A stretch of DNA of 64,000 nucleotides from Mantis religiosa (taxonomy: Eukaryota; Arthropoda; Insecta; Mantodea; Mantidae): the NCBI GenBank assembly GCA_030765055.1, contig CM060958.1, positions 108,483,627 to 108,547,626 of the forward strand, given 5' to 3'. The notes below the pieces were generated by a model. That model worked only from the letters and a program-made list of their open reading frames with translations, did no database searches and was not told the origin of the DNA. Both the position numbers and the translations under genes were made by a program. Positions 21,105-32,429 of the stretch are shown here, piece by piece (the first letter of the stretch is position 1; each line of letters opens with the position of its first letter).

Positions 21105-21780
21105 ATATCTGCTGCAGTTTGCTGGTTGCATGTGTGCCATTACGTCGACTTCTATTGTCCAGAAACCACAAGATCCTCCGACTGCAATTGGCATGTGAAC
21201 ACCATCACTGGGATGTTGAGTGGCAAAATGTATATAGTCTTTCGGGGCGTGTACCACTTCAACATGTCATACAGTGATGGTCGCACACGTGTCCGACAGT
21301 ACCGTGGTGTGCGCAATCTGGAGGGCTGCATTATTGAGGGGCATAGCAAACATCAGGTGTGATGATTTGGAGCGCCATTGGTTACAACACCTGATCTTGC
21401 CTCCTACGGATTGTGGGCACTTTGAAGAGTAACCGGTACCCAAAGATGGTTGCAGAGCCTGAGGCACTCATTCTGCTTCAGGCATATTCACAGGCTACTT
21501 TTCGTCAGTGCAATGCATAGCTACACATTTCGAGCAATGTACAAGGGCGACAGTACCATCGCTTCCCTGGCCTACACGTTCGCCTCACATGTCGCCCATC
21601 GAACATGTCTGGGATGTGGTTGGTCGAACTTGTGCGTCACGATCCTCTGGTAAGGGATTTGTGGAGGGAAAACCCTCAGGAACCTATTCAGAAACTTTTT
21701 GATTCAATGCCACATCATATAGCAATTCAAATTATAGTGCATGAAGGCCACACCAAGCACTAACATTAGGGCTCAGAGAT
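21105..21780 (+). pseudogene. Tc1 transposase, catalytic part
   Basis: Around 21255-21340: HFNMSYSDGRTRVRQYRGVR (region just after D1), then RNLEGCIIEGHS. Further right LPWPTRSPHMSPIEHVWDVV carries the DDE Glu block, with the SPD Asp changed to His. Last comes LFDSMPHHIA-like sequence. The FQQDNA D2 block is unrecognisable. Several frameshifts and stops. Confidence 0.85.
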
Positions 21781-22024
21781 CATATATAGATTTGAAAAAT
21801 TTATCATACCACGATTTATTCATTGGACTAAATTACTGCCAAACTATGACTTAATTATGATAGTGAAGCTACTAAATAAGCTCTTCTACTTAGTTGTAAT
21901 ATGAATGTAATCCATTTAGTATTAATTACAAAACTTTTTATTGGTCATTTACCTAATCTGTAGTGATAAATTCATTGTATTCATGAGTTCCCTTCTTGGT
22001 GTTGTAATTTCACAAAGGGCGGTG

Positions 22025-22454
22025 TATAATTATACCACTGATTCTAAACGGAAACTACTGCATCACTGAAATTATGGATATAAAACATACTGTTTGTTAT
22101 CTTTTGTAAATTTTGAGAAAAGGACGTCAAGACTGTACCACAGTCATTTACAAAGTGCCAATTTTCCTCCCCGAAGATGTGTAGTCAAATCAGCCAACCT
22201 GGACAAACTGCGAATCCGTGCAAATCTTTTTATTCACATTTCAATGCAAACTTATTTTTTTTATGTGTCCGTGGAAACATTTTATTAGAGAGATGTCTGA
22301 ATCAGCTTAAATAACGTTAAAATCACTATACATAAAAAACAAATTGAAGCAAAACAGTAAATAAAAACAGAACAAATTGGATCACTTCATATTACTCAAG
22401 AACACATATTTAGGAATTATGAGGCTAAACTTTAACGACACTGTGTGCACTATA
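22025..22454. other. No recognisable feature
   Basis: AT-rich spacer between two inverted-repeat elements. Nothing recognised. Confidence 0.4.
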
Positions 22455-22455
22455 C

Positions 22456-23648
22456 AGGTTGTTTCGAAACAGCACCGAACGATTATAGCCGTTGCGTAGC
22501 TTATATAACTTAACTAGTCCGAATTTCGGTGTCGCAGCTTCATAGTGCTGTTAGGTATAATTTTATGCAGCATTAAATATTACATGATTTTGTGATTAGG
22601 CAGTACAGGAACCACTGGTGTGCGAATCTCAAAAGCTGTTTTTGGGATGCACCGGCCACGAAAACAAAAACATAACTCCTTGCTCTTTATCAGTGACCCT
22701 AGCCTTGCTTTCAGGTAATGGGGCAAAGGGCAGCTACTTGTAAAAAAGTCGACTAATAACTCGGACAGTTGAAAGGTTGCTCTTCAGTGTAAAACTACAC
22801 ATTCCGTCCTAACAGGGAGGATATTGCGTGTACTTAGATAGCAAATCCAAGCAATATGGAGCGTTATACGAACGCCGAAATGACGGATATGGTTTTGATG
22901 GATGTAACAGCTGAAGGAAGTTCAACGAACGTACGATTAATTTAGTTTCATTAAAAATATGAATTGTAAAAATAGTTACATCAATGATAATATTTATTTG
23001 TTTAACTTCAGAGTATTTTGCTATGATATTAATTGTACAATACTTTCAGCCACTTACTGTAAATATTAACAGCTTCCTTTACGGTTACAAATGCTTTATT
23101 TAGTATTATCGAACACTTGAAATAAAATGCTCGTTTCATTGTATAAAACATTTAGTTTTGGTTAATTTATGTACAATTCTTTGATGTTGTTTTCTGTTCT
23201 GTTTATCATTTAATGCTTCCATCCTCAACCTCACTAACATTAACTTCCCTCTAAAAGGTATAAGTTGCATATCTCCACCAGCTTATCTCTCATCATGTAC
23301 TGCTACAAGGGAATTTTGGAACACGTTAAACACTCATAAACAAATAACTAAAGAATAGCTTCTTTATTGCAGTTTCATAAACAAAAGAAATTCTTAATAT
23401 CAGCTAGCTACTGTGGAGTATGTCGGTATGTTTACAAACAGTTACAGCACGCGGCACGGTGTGTGACCTATATCTGCGAACTCCGACAGCGTGAGGCACG
23501 CGTCGTTGTTCCTGTTACTGCCTAATCCACAGTCATTCTCGAGCATTTAATGCGGCTCTATTGGCGGTAAAAACTATCTATATGTATCACATAGAAGCTG
23601 AAAAAATACTTCTATATGTTTTTTCGGTGTCGTTTTGAAACATCCTGT
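22456..23648. mobile_element. Inverted-repeat element without recognisable transposase (about 1.2 kb)
   Basis: Left end CAGGTTGTTTCGAAACAGCA and right end, in inverse, CAGGATGTTTCAAAACGACA form terminal inverted repeats of about 25 bp. Homology resumes further in (GATTAGGCAGTACAGGAAC at 22593 against the inverse of 23506-23525), so the repeats may have been about 150 bp. TA precedes the left end. No transposase motif is seen, so this looks like a non-autonomous Tc1/mariner-type element. Confidence 0.6.
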
Positions 23649-23659
23649 CTAGCAATTTA

Positions 23660-24574
23660 GTCTTATAATTCACAAATGATTTAAAATCGAAATTCAGTTT
23701 TGTATAACACAAGTAACAATGTAATTATTACGTAAACACTAAACTTCTTTAAAACTGGGAATCCATTGACATATTTAATAAACTTTCCGCTTGAAGCAGA
23801 ATATTTGAAGATATTAACGAATAAATACAACTCAACATTCTCTGTATCAAATTCTCTTAACTGTCTCAGAATAAGTGTTTTTGGTTTTAAAATTATAATA
23901 TTTTAAAACAGTGTGAAAATAAAATCTTTTGTGCCTAATTTTATGCTATGACCTGGAGGCTTCAAAAAAGGAAAAATACCTAATTTATAACTTATCTGAA
24001 TGAGTTTATCTAAAGCAGCAATTTCGTTTTTTGTTGTTCTTTATCTACAAAAGCGTGCAATTCTTTGGAAATCTGTACACATCTTTTGGTATTCTGATGC
24101 AACTTAAGAGTTGTGTGTGTTCTTTCCAGTTTCTTCGGTGATGTATTCCAAAACAGGTTACACTTTGATTTCTTTTACAGATTCCGTAGGTCAGGTACAA
24201 GTATCCTTAAACTTCCAGTCTTCCAGCTGTCATCCTGCTGTCTTAAGGGCTGATGCTTCACAGCAAATGTGTTATAACCTGGCACTGCACTAGTTTTATG
24301 GCCTGCAGTGCAGTTTTACGACTTGGTTACTATTTGGAACACTTTTTACAGTTTTAACAGCAAATCGCTGTTTAGAATGAGGATAGACGAGGTTGGAAAT
24401 ATAAATGAAAACAAACAAACACACACACAATTTCTATACGCATGAAAAATTCTCATATGTCGTTTAGTGTCTTTTTACGAGTATTAGAAACCTTATCTAA
24501 GACGTTTCAAAAACAAATAAGCTTAGATCCATTCATTTTAAATTTTACTTTAAAAAATTAATTAACGTTCTCGA
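23660..24574. other. No recognisable feature
   Basis: AT-rich. A short (AC)n tract lies near 24416-24430. Confidence 0.45.
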
Positions 24575-24735
24575 AATCGTCATTTCGGACGATGAATTAA
24601 ACAGTGAAATGGGGTAGAGCTTAGAGTTATCCGACATTTAGCCTTATCCAGATAGCTCATCCTGACCGAGATTCTAATTCGGGTCCTCTTGAACGTAAGT
24701 CAGACACGCTACCTATACATTACAGAGGCGAACTG
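24575..24735 (-). mobile_element. tRNA-derived SINE (family A), diverged and truncated
   Basis: Shares CGGACGATGAATTAAACAG, CCTTATCCAGATAGCTCA and the inverse B box (GAGATTCTAATTC) with the other family A copies. It lacks the conserved tail segment. Confidence 0.7.
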
Positions 24736-24751
24736 AAATTTCTTTTTTATT

Positions 24752-26480
24752 TATTTATTTTATTCAATGATCGATCAGCAGTACATGCTTTACAGATCCT
24801 TGTTGGCTAATTGAATCTCTATGAACTATATAATAACATGTAAGGAAAACCAAGTTGGCTCCTATTATCTTCTTAACACTGTGAAACAAGAGAAAATAAG
24901 TTAATTAAAAGAAACAAGTAATCAAAGAGATAAGAAAAACAGTCATTGTGAAACAATATTCATAGTTTTTTTCAATCAGAGTCACTAAGGAGGAGATCCT
25001 GTGGGAGTCGTCTCTTCAGGCGCGTGGGCTGGCGGGTTCATACGCCGATGTCGTACATCACAGCTCCTGGAACATCTGGCAGGTTTGAAAAGAAGCGGGA
25101 GGCGATCTGACGTATGTACTGGTGAAGAGGAAGGAGACCAAGTTCTTTATGCAGTTGTTGATTTCTTACGTACCAAGGGGCATCCGTGGCGATGCGCATA
25201 AATTGATTTTGCAGGACCTGTAGCATTCGGAGATGAGTGTTGCTAGCTGTACCCCATACCTGGGAAGCATATGTGATAAGTGGCCGGACAAGAGATTTGT
25301 AGAGACTCAGAGAGCATTCAATCCCAAGAGGAGTGTGTCTGTGAAGTAGCGGGCCAAGTTTTGAAAGTCGTCCTGATGCCAACGAGATGAGTCGATCAAT
25401 ATGGGCTCGCCAAGTAAGTCTAGTGTCCAGCATTACTCCAAGGTATTTGACGGAGGTGGTAGGAGGTAGCCAGGGAATTGATTCATGCTTAATATGCAAT
25501 TCGGGAGAGTTGGAGATCCGACGTAAGCTAAAAATCTTAGCTGCGGTCTTTTGAGTGTTTAGACGTATGCGCCAAGTATCGAACCATTCAACGAGGCAGT
25601 CAAGAGAGGTTTGTAGCGTGTGAATAGTTGTAGGGAGATCTGTGCCGGAATGATATAAAACAGTATCATCAGCGTAGCTATACAGTTTGAAGATTAACCC
25701 CTCATGCCAAACTTTATCAAAGGCCTGTGCTACGTCAAGAAACAGGGTGGTTGTATGCTTTCGTTGCTCAAAACCATGAATTACTGTTTGTGTTAAACGT
25801 AGTAGTTGGTGAGAGGTAGAATGTCTAGAACGAAATCCAAATTGGAAGGGTGGAATGATATGGTTTTCAGAGGTATATTTAAGGAGGCGGCGAAGGAGAA
25901 CCTTTTCAAAGAGTTTGGACAAGGTAGGCAGCAAACTTATCGGACGATAGCTGTCGGGGAGATTTTTAGGTTTATTAGGTTTGTGAAACACAATGATTTG
26001 AGCCAATTTCCAGGTGTGAGGAAAAAAGCCAAGTCGAAGACAAGCGTTCAGGATTGAAGACAAATGTGCCAGGGCCTTCTTTGTCAGGTTTTTTAACACA
26101 ATATTGGGAATCAAGTCGTGTCCCGGTGATTTCTTAAGAGGAAGAGAGCGAATTAAATGCCTAAGTTCAGCAGGACTAGTGAAGGAGATTCTGCAGGGAA
26201 CAGTTGGTTGGTGTCGAAAAGCGTCAAGCTGCTGTTCTATACTTGGGGTGGTGGCATGAGGTGCGTTTGGTGTGAACGTGCCTTCAAAGTGGTCTGCAAG
26301 AACTTCACATTTAGCTTTGACCTCCGTAACAAGAGTGTCAGTGGTACGCAGAGCTGGTATAATAGTTGGCTCTCGCAGAAGTCGTCGAGTGGCATCCCAG
26401 AGCGTGTGGTCATGCGGAGAGATGCTCGCCAGTTGTCGTTTGTAGACTGAAATTTCTGCATGGAACGGGTATATATGTAG
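24752..26480 (-). mobile_element. Jockey-type LINE, 5' truncated
   Basis: The 3' end at 24752-24785 (inverse of CTGATCGATCATTGAATAAA) matches the end of the 16747-17384 copy. The element runs on the minus strand through the 3' untranslated region, ORF2 C-terminus and RT domain and stops near 26480, before the endonuclease region. It has suffered few indels, so it is younger than the other Jockey relics here. Confidence 0.9.
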
Positions 26481-26492
26481 ATCAAATTTCAC
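25038..26492 (-). pseudogene. Jockey ORF2 reverse transcriptase with in-frame loss of motif B
   Basis: This 484-codon frame is the longest natural one in the window. Order: HAEISVYKRQLASISPHD; KKSPGHDLIPN (RT finger); SYRPISLLPTLSKLFEKVL; motif A FLDVAQAFDKVWH near residue 250; then almost directly SYADDTVLY (catalytic motif C) near residue 270; LTWRAHIDRLISLASGRLSK; SLVRPLITYASQVWG. About 70-80 residues including the motif B block (AGVPQGSVLxPLLF, seen at 2071-2400) are missing without breaking the frame. A CGA-to-TGA change ends it 21 codons early: the frame continues TRQPTRLKRRLPQDLLLSDS to a stop at 24972-24974. The first 5-10 residues are probably flank. Confidence 0.9.
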
Positions 26493-26614
26493 GCATATTT
26501 ATAGATTAGATTCAGTAGTATTAATTATTTTATAATTTTATTTACTGTTTTCACAGACTGCTATTTATTTTTATTTTTTCCACCATGTCCCGTAAAATTG
26601 ACGATATATAATGT

Positions 26615-26852
26615 AGTTTACTTCCTCCAACGTTAAGTCATATCGGACGGTGAATGAAATAGGTGAAATGATGCTCAAATGAGCCCAGAGTCAATAGAGC
26701 TTAGAGTGACCCGACATTCGTCTTTTAGGATAAGGGAAAACTCCAGAAAAACCTTATACAGGTAGCTCACCCAGACCGAGATTCGAACTCGGAACCTCTT
26801 GAACGTGAGGAAAACACGCTACCATCTACGCTACCAAGGCGGGCACGATATT
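26615..26852 (-). mobile_element. tRNA-derived SINE (family A)
   Basis: Well-preserved copy: ACTTCCTCCAACGTTAAG at the tail side, ATCGGACGGTGAATG, CGACATTCGTCTTTTAGG, inverse B box GAGATTCGAACTC near 26777-26790, and CTACGCTACCAAGGCGGGCA at the tRNA-like 5' end. Read on the minus strand the head has both pol III boxes. Confidence 0.9.
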
Positions 26853-26910
26853 ATAAGTGACACTTAAGGACATACATGGTAGATATACGTGAATTATCAA
26901 GATGGCTGCA

Positions 26911-28157
26911 TCGATCAAGTATTGTGTTTCAAATGGGATGATGTTTGTCCTTGAGCGCTACTAGGTGAGCAACCAATCGGAGTCCTGTGGTGTTGCGTAT
27001 TACATTCCTGCTAAGTGGTGTGTGACGAGCGCCAACTCTAATAAATACTATTCGTGCTAAGACAAAAATTCAGTTTTTGCAAAAACTGGTTCATGAGGAA
27101 GAAGAGGGTAATGTATTTAACATAACTGTAAAAACACCAACTTTAACTCAAATAGTTTTCCTAATACAAATAAATAAAATAGATACCATTATATTATAAC
27201 AATGAATTGCACGTAAGCACTGTAATGAATATCATTATTGGTTGGCATGTATGCGTGAACGTATATTTGAAATTACTCAGAACTGAAACGTAAACATTTG
27301 ACATGACGGGGTAAAAGAAATATGTACTTTGAATAAGCCAAGGCGTTTGCTAAATTCGATGAGAGGAAACGATACACTTCCTGCTAGTCTGGCAGAACGT
27401 GTCTGGTCAAATTATACCTTTGTTTATGAATGGTTCGTAATCTCTATTTACTCTAGAGAGTTCAAAGAAGTACTGTTCAATTACTCTTCCATGAAAAAGT
27501 GTATCAGCTGGTTGAATGAAACACGATCCACCTTCCCCCTTACTATTGCCAGAACAATCCAATAGAGTTAATGTAAGCTCAAATTATGTTGCAAATAGAA
27601 ATAATATTTTTAAACTGACTGACGTTGAGCGACTTATTCACGAAGAAATTGACAAGGAAAACAAGAAGACTGGGAAAACTGCGTGAGATATCAGATGAAC
27701 TACAAGAAGATGACTTTTGGAAAGAAATAGCACGTCACGAGATTTTGAAACCTATCATCATAAATTTTCAGTACTCAGACGATGAAGACATTGACAATGA
27801 CGAATTATCTCTTAACGTAAGTAACATTCACAGTTATATGGATGCACCTCTGGTATTTTCGTTGGATTAGAAAAATAAGTAATTCATAAAATATAATTAA
27901 TTTTAAACTAAATATTTAAACTATTTGCATAATATACGTATATCTACATTTATAATTGTGATTTCAACAACTGAATTAGTATAAAACTTTGGAAAATTCA
28001 GTTTGGATTCCCTTACGTCTAGCACCAAGAACACTCGCAAGTGTGCAAGAGAGAGGGAAATATTAAGAGTGGGGATAAGGAAGTGGCAACGCTGAAGGCA
28101 CTAACGCATCTGATTCGCTACAGGCGAGAACTCTTCCCATTTGAAACACATATTTGA
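26911..28157. mobile_element. Candidate unclassified inverted-repeat element (about 1.25 kb)
   Basis: ATCAAGTATTGTGTTTCAAA plus TGGGA near 26915-26940 and its inverse TCCCATTTGAAACACATATT at 28136-28155 form matching ends. Two interior frames, 27329-27565 and 27625-27870 (the latter acidic at its end, YSDDEDIDNDELSL), have no motif I recognise. The right end abuts a mariner fragment at 28158. No target duplication was resolved. Confidence 0.45.
27625..27870 (+). other. Short unrecognised open frame
   Basis: 81 codons beginning MSDLFTKKLTRKTRRLGKLR, charged and helical-looking, with an acidic C-terminal half. It sits inside the candidate inverted-repeat element. It could be a remnant of that element's protein. 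I do not recognise it. Confidence 0.25.
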
Positions 28158-28520
28158 TTGCCGGAAGTCTTCAGTGAAGTAATGAAAACAAACAAGAGCG
28201 GTAGGATCGTTCTTCATCAAGACAGTGTGAACGTACACACATCTCGTCTAACAACAGAGTATTTGAAATCTCAAAAAATCAAGTTGATGGGTCATCCGCC
28301 ATAAAATTCTGCTTTGGAACCCAATAACTTCCTTTTGTTCCCGAACATCAAGAATAAATTGCACGGATAACGATTTTCGTAGACAGAAGAAGCAGTTGAT
28401 GCCTTCATAAACCATGTTTTGGAGATGTCTGAAGAAGACTGGAATAAATGCTTTGACAAAAGTTCTAACGGAAGTAAAAGTGTATTGATCATAAAGGAAA
28501 ATAATTGAAAAAAAAAATAC
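28158..28520 (+). pseudogene. mariner transposase C-terminal fragment
   Basis: Same lineage as the 10250-14295 mariner. Reads LPEVFSEVMKTNKSGRIVLH, QDSVNVHTSRL (D2 Asp kept), stop, FLLFPNIKNKLHG, then EEAVDAFINHVLEMSEEDWN and KCFDKSSNGSKSVL. The D3 block is decayed (LEPNN). Nonsense codons interrupt it. It lacks the N-terminal half. Confidence 0.85.
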
Positions 28521-28733
28521 AAAACAAATGGTGTCCATCATATTTTTTAATTTTGGAAATTTTTAAATTTCTTTTTCATAGACGGGGGTGAGTTAAGTAC
28601 TACATATCAAATTTTTTAACCCAGAAATATATTTTAAATTTGAGGTCATTCTCTCTGTCCTCTCTCTCTCAGCCTCTCTCCTCACCCATGTACATAGGGA
28701 GAGTACAGCATTGATGAACACAGCAGGGTAATA
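28521..28733. repeat. CT-rich low-complexity patch
   Basis: Contains TCTCTCTGTCC/TCTCTCTCTC near 28648-28680. No other feature. Confidence 0.5.
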
Positions 28734-28899
28734 CGAGAGGGTGTCGTAAAGCTTTAATTATCACCGGGTAGTTTTTAGGCTAGAGTGATGAAAATTTTTG
28801 AGTGTCATCATTGATCCCTCGGGAAATAATGTTGGTAGTATCAGTCATTTAAGTCCTTTAGATTTTTACAGTGAGTGCCAGAAGTGACTGAGGTGTAAG

Positions 28900-29446
28900 A
28901 TGGAATAAGTTGAGGTTCGTAGTGTGATCAAGTTCCTGCATTTGAAGGGCAAAACTGCCCGGGAAATCCATGATGAGATGACGACTGTTTATGGAAATGA
29001 TTTCCCATCGTATGACACTATTGAGAGCTGGAAAAGGAATTTTCAAAGCGGTCACATGTCCCTGACAGATGAGCCAAGAGCTGGCAGACCGTCAATGACA
29101 GAAGATGTTGTCACAGTGAAGAAAGTGGAGTGTTTAATACTGGAAGACAGACGAGCAACCGTCCAAATAATCATGAATGAGACACACCTTAGTTAGGGTA
29201 GTGTGTGGAAAATTATTTATGACGAACTGCACATATCTAAGGTGTCTGAATGGTGGGTTCCACGTTTGCTAACCCCTTTCCAAAAGCAAACACGGCGTGA
29301 CCTTTCAAGACAGATGTTGATGCTGTTTGAACAGAATGAAGATGATTGTTTTGATTGTCTGGTAATCATGGATGAATCTTCGGTCTATCAGTATGATCCA
29401 GAGACAAAATCCATGAGCATGGAATGGAAACATACTGATTCCCTCC
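28900..29446 (+). pseudogene. mariner transposase, N-terminal to D1
   Basis: Begins ATG at 28900, but codon 3 is TAA, and the other copy's start (MDKIEARSVIKFLHLKGK) aligns here. It continues FLHLKGKTAREIHDEM, YGNDFPSYDTIESWKRNF, LTDEPRAGRPSM (GRPS hook between the DNA-binding and catalytic domains), a TAG at 29194, then WVPRLLTPFQKQTRRD, and IMDESSVYQYDPETKSMSME (D1 Asp kept). It breaks at HTDSLPP, where the retroposon is inserted. Frame otherwise well kept, so the copy is fairly young. Confidence 0.92.
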
Positions 29447-29451
29447 CCCCA

Positions 29452-29832
29452 GGGGCCTACTTCGGTAGGTACGGGTTTGGCGCACCCGGAGTCCCGAGCC
29501 AACAGTCTCCCTCGTGTGGGCTCCTCTTCGTGGTTGAAGGAGACGGTCAACAGGCCCACCCACGTGTAGGCCGTGCCTGGAGACCCGTGGAGAAGGTTTT
29601 CAGATTCTTGTCTAGTTTAGAGAATAGGATTTAGTGAACGAAATTTTTAGTAGGCTTTGATTGACGTTTTTTATGTACGTGTATTTTTAATAGGTGCTGT
29701 TACACTTGTATAGTTTTTAGAAAGTTTTATATCTGGCTTTTGCCATGACTAGTTTTTTAAAGGACGCTGATGACCGCCGTAGTTGAGCGCCCTTATATAT
29801 ATATATATATATATATATATCATATCATAACT
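29452..29832 (+). mobile_element. RTE-like 3'-end retroposon inserted in the mariner
   Basis: The mariner segment ATACTGATTCCCTCC occurs at 29432-29446 and again at 29833-29847, a target duplication of 15 bp (19 bp allowing one mismatch). The roughly 381 bp insert has a GC-rich left part and an AT-rich right part ending GATGACCGCCGTAGTTGAGC, GCCCTTA and (TA)n. A short microsatellite after a GCCCTTA-type end is typical of RTE-class elements and SINEs that borrow their tails. No coding sequence. Confidence 0.8.
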
Positions 29833-30351
29833 ATACTGATTCCCTCCTCCCAAAGGGGCAAAGGTGCAAAATCGGTTGAGAAGGTCATGCTTTCAGTTTT
29901 CTGGGACTGTTGTGGGGTCATCCTTACAGATTATCTTGCCAAGGGTCAAACCATCACTGGCAGATACTACTGCAATATTCTGGACAAGTTACGAGCAGTT
30001 CTGATTAAGAAACGACGCGGTATGCTCTCCAAAGTTGTTCGTCTTCTGGCTGACAGTGCACCAGCTCATTCATCCCAAATTGCAGTTGACAAAACAAGTG
30101 AATGTGGCCTTGAGACTTTACAGCATCCGCCCTATTCACCCCATCTCGCACCAAGTGACCTTTTATTGTTCCCGAAAATGAAGAATCCATTGCCTGGTCG
30201 CCAATTCGACAACACAAATGACGTCATTAATGAAGTGGAAGAGTGGTTTAAAGCAAATTCTGCACACTTTTACAATCAAGGTATTCGGAAGGTCAAGAAA
30301 CACTGGGAGAAATGTGTAAATCTGGATGGTGACTACGTAGAGAAGAACTAA
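29833..30351 (+). pseudogene. mariner transposase, D1-distal catalytic part
   Basis: Continues the split gene: PKGAKVQN-like start, VEKVMLSVFWDCCGVILTDY, KGQTITGRYYCNILDKLRAV, RGMLSKVVRLLADSAPAHSS (D2 Asp kept in LADSAPAH, normally LHDNAPAH), QHPPYSPHLAPSDLLLFPKM (D3 Asp kept), WFKANSAHFYNQGIRKVKKH, and the C-terminus CVNLDGDYVEKN. All three Asp are present, but the Asn/His neighbours of D2 and D3 are altered. Confidence 0.95.
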
Positions 30352-30427
30352 CAAGCACATATCAACACAAACTCTCCATCACATTTTTTAAAGGGTGATA
30401 ATTAAAACTTTGCGTCACCCCCTCGTA

Positions 30428-32204
30428 TAACTGCACTATTTTAACCAGGAATAAAAAAACAGGACTATATTTCAGTGTGTATAGAATAGGCTTAGCAAAA
30501 TCGTGTTTGTTTGCTTCTCTTTCATCTCCTATTAAAGTCAATAATATCAGTAATTAAAACATGTTAAGTTTTAACTGTCCATTTATTTAAATTCGTTGTT
30601 TATTTGATATTTATTACAACGTTAGTCTGATTTAAATTTGATGTAGTGTTACAACCTACAAACAACATCGTACTTCGTAATTTATTAGCCCTGCCTTCCT
30701 AATATACTAGCGGTGTAAAAATGCTTATTCATTAACATCGCTTTATTGATATGCCATACATTAATGTAAAACCATCATAAATTCTTCACACACTTCTTGC
30801 ACAGTTCTCTGTAATAAATAAATTTTCTAGCGTAATTCTAAAGCCACAATGGTGAGTGGTTAGCTAAGTGTCTGTTAGATGTCACTAGCGTATGTTGGGA
30901 ATGAACACGACTACCAGTTTTACTCAGGAATGTTCGTCTGCGATGCAAGATCTGTGAAATAGATGTCACACCATACAAACAGGTTTATTTTCCTTCAGAA
31001 GTATGCCATAGTAAAGGTTTTGAACCCACGTCCATGGAAATTATTAATAGTAATGTGTATTTACTTAAATATGGGATTAATAAATTACATTGTTAAAAGG
31101 AAAACGCATTTTCTTTGTTTTCTAGAAGAATTTTAATGTTGATACTTTTTTTCACAAATTATTTAAATGGTTTCACATTAATCAAAACATTGAAATAAAA
31201 AGAGAAAAACTGGTCAATATTTTCGATTTATAAAGATTAAACTAAGGAGTATAGAATGGTGTTCCTTATAAAAACAGGAACGGGACAATGATACATAATT
31301 TAATACGTGCAACTTCAGAAGGTAATTTACTCTGAAATGCAGCCATAAATTATGTAACATAACTCGACAATATTATCTGAGAATATTAGTAAAATGATAA
31401 AATAAGGGTTTTCTTGATAGTTATAAGTTATAACCAGAGCTAGGAAGTTGGTACCGATCTCCCTGAGCAGTGTAAGAGCGGCCAGTCATGGCTATACAAC
31501 GCAGCTCTACTAGCAAGGGCAAGGTTCATCGTAGAATGCAACTCATTACTGCAAAACAGGTATAACTGCATGACACAGAGCACATTGGTAGGAAGGAAGA
31601 AAATCATCTTTGTTGTGCTTCAAAGATGAGCAACTAAATTTGCTTTAGAGCCATTGCATGTTTTCTAGAAGTGTACTTATTCGTGTGCTTATTTACTTCA
31701 TTATTTACATTTAAATTTCAGTGGGATACTTCAGCAAACATGGCAAACAGAGAAGCCAGATCGAGAAACTAAATTAACTGAAATCATTAACGAATTTGCA
31801 ACAGATTATCAATGAACTAAATCTTTTTTTACGGCACATAGAATGAGTTTTTCATTTGAAAGGCTTCAGAGGTACATTATTGTTTTTAGTAATACGCCCG
31901 CAGACGAGTAAATATGTAGTAAAATTCCTGCTTTGTCATTTTGTCTAATAAGAGTCTTCAGATATTTAAGAAATTAATTTTATTATTTGTATATTATTTT
32001 TACATTTGATCAGGAAATTTTATAACCCGTGTTATAATTGCTTGGGTGTTGTCACAAGGTGCCTATTTAAATAATGAAATTAGCCAGAGACAAACCCGTA
32101 TGTACTATATAAGAATTTGTATGTTGTACACAATGATCTAAATAGTTGTGCATTTACGAATGTCTCATAAGTCTTTTTTCTCTCTGGGCAACCGGTTTCA
32201 ATGC
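30428..32204. other. No recognisable feature
   Basis: AT-rich, no coding motif. A moderately GC-rich patch at 31440-31570 has no recognised content. Confidence 0.45.
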
Positions 32205-32425
32205 CTCTCCACTTTTATCGCTGGGCTCTCACCAAGGCGGCCCTGGTTCGATCCGAGGCGATCGCAAAGTGAGATTTCAACACGGCGCTGGGGCGGGTTT
32301 TCTTCGGGACCTCCGGTTTCCCCCGCCATCTCATTGCACCGGTGCTCCATCGTCATCTCATGTACCATCAGTGTCACCGCCTGCGGTGCCGCATGTAGTA
32401 AAAGCGGGCGTTAAAAACTACTCAC
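32205..32425 (+). mobile_element. SINE (family C), tRNA-like head
   Basis: Matches the inverse of 59205-59465 over about 200 bp: CAAGGCGGCCCTGGTTCGAT, GATCGCAAAGTGAGATTT, ACACGGCGCTGGGGCGGG, TCCGGTTTCCCCCGCCATCT, and the end GCGGGCGTTAAA. GGTTCGATCC near 32245 has B-box form. The GC-rich body is unlike its surroundings. Confidence 0.8.
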
Positions 32426-32429
32426 ATTT

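Larger units (their letters stand above)
19870..22024 (+). mobile_element. Tc1-like element split by a 696 bp retroposon
   Basis: Left CACCGCCCTTTGTGAAAATT and right (inverse) CACCGCCCTTTGTGAAATT are terminal inverted repeats, each beside TA (19868-19869, 22025-22026). Removing the insert 20397-21092 plus one copy of the 12 bp duplication leaves about 1.45 kb, a normal Tc1 length. The transposase is broken into several frames. Confidence 0.9.
28734..30425 (+). mobile_element. mariner element with RTE-like insert
   Basis: Left repeat CGAGAGGGTGTCGTAAAGCT at 28734 and its inverse ending CACCCCCTCG at 30425, each flanked by TA. Removing the 401 bp insert plus duplication leaves about 1.29 kb, the normal mariner size. 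A second, oppositely oriented copy of the same family is at 41017-42295. Confidence 0.95.

Noticed and set aside
29770..30351. A 193-codon gene starting at 29770
   Set aside because: The first ~20 codons are RTE-like tail and (TA)n; the true mariner sequence begins at 29833 as the continuation of 28900-29446.
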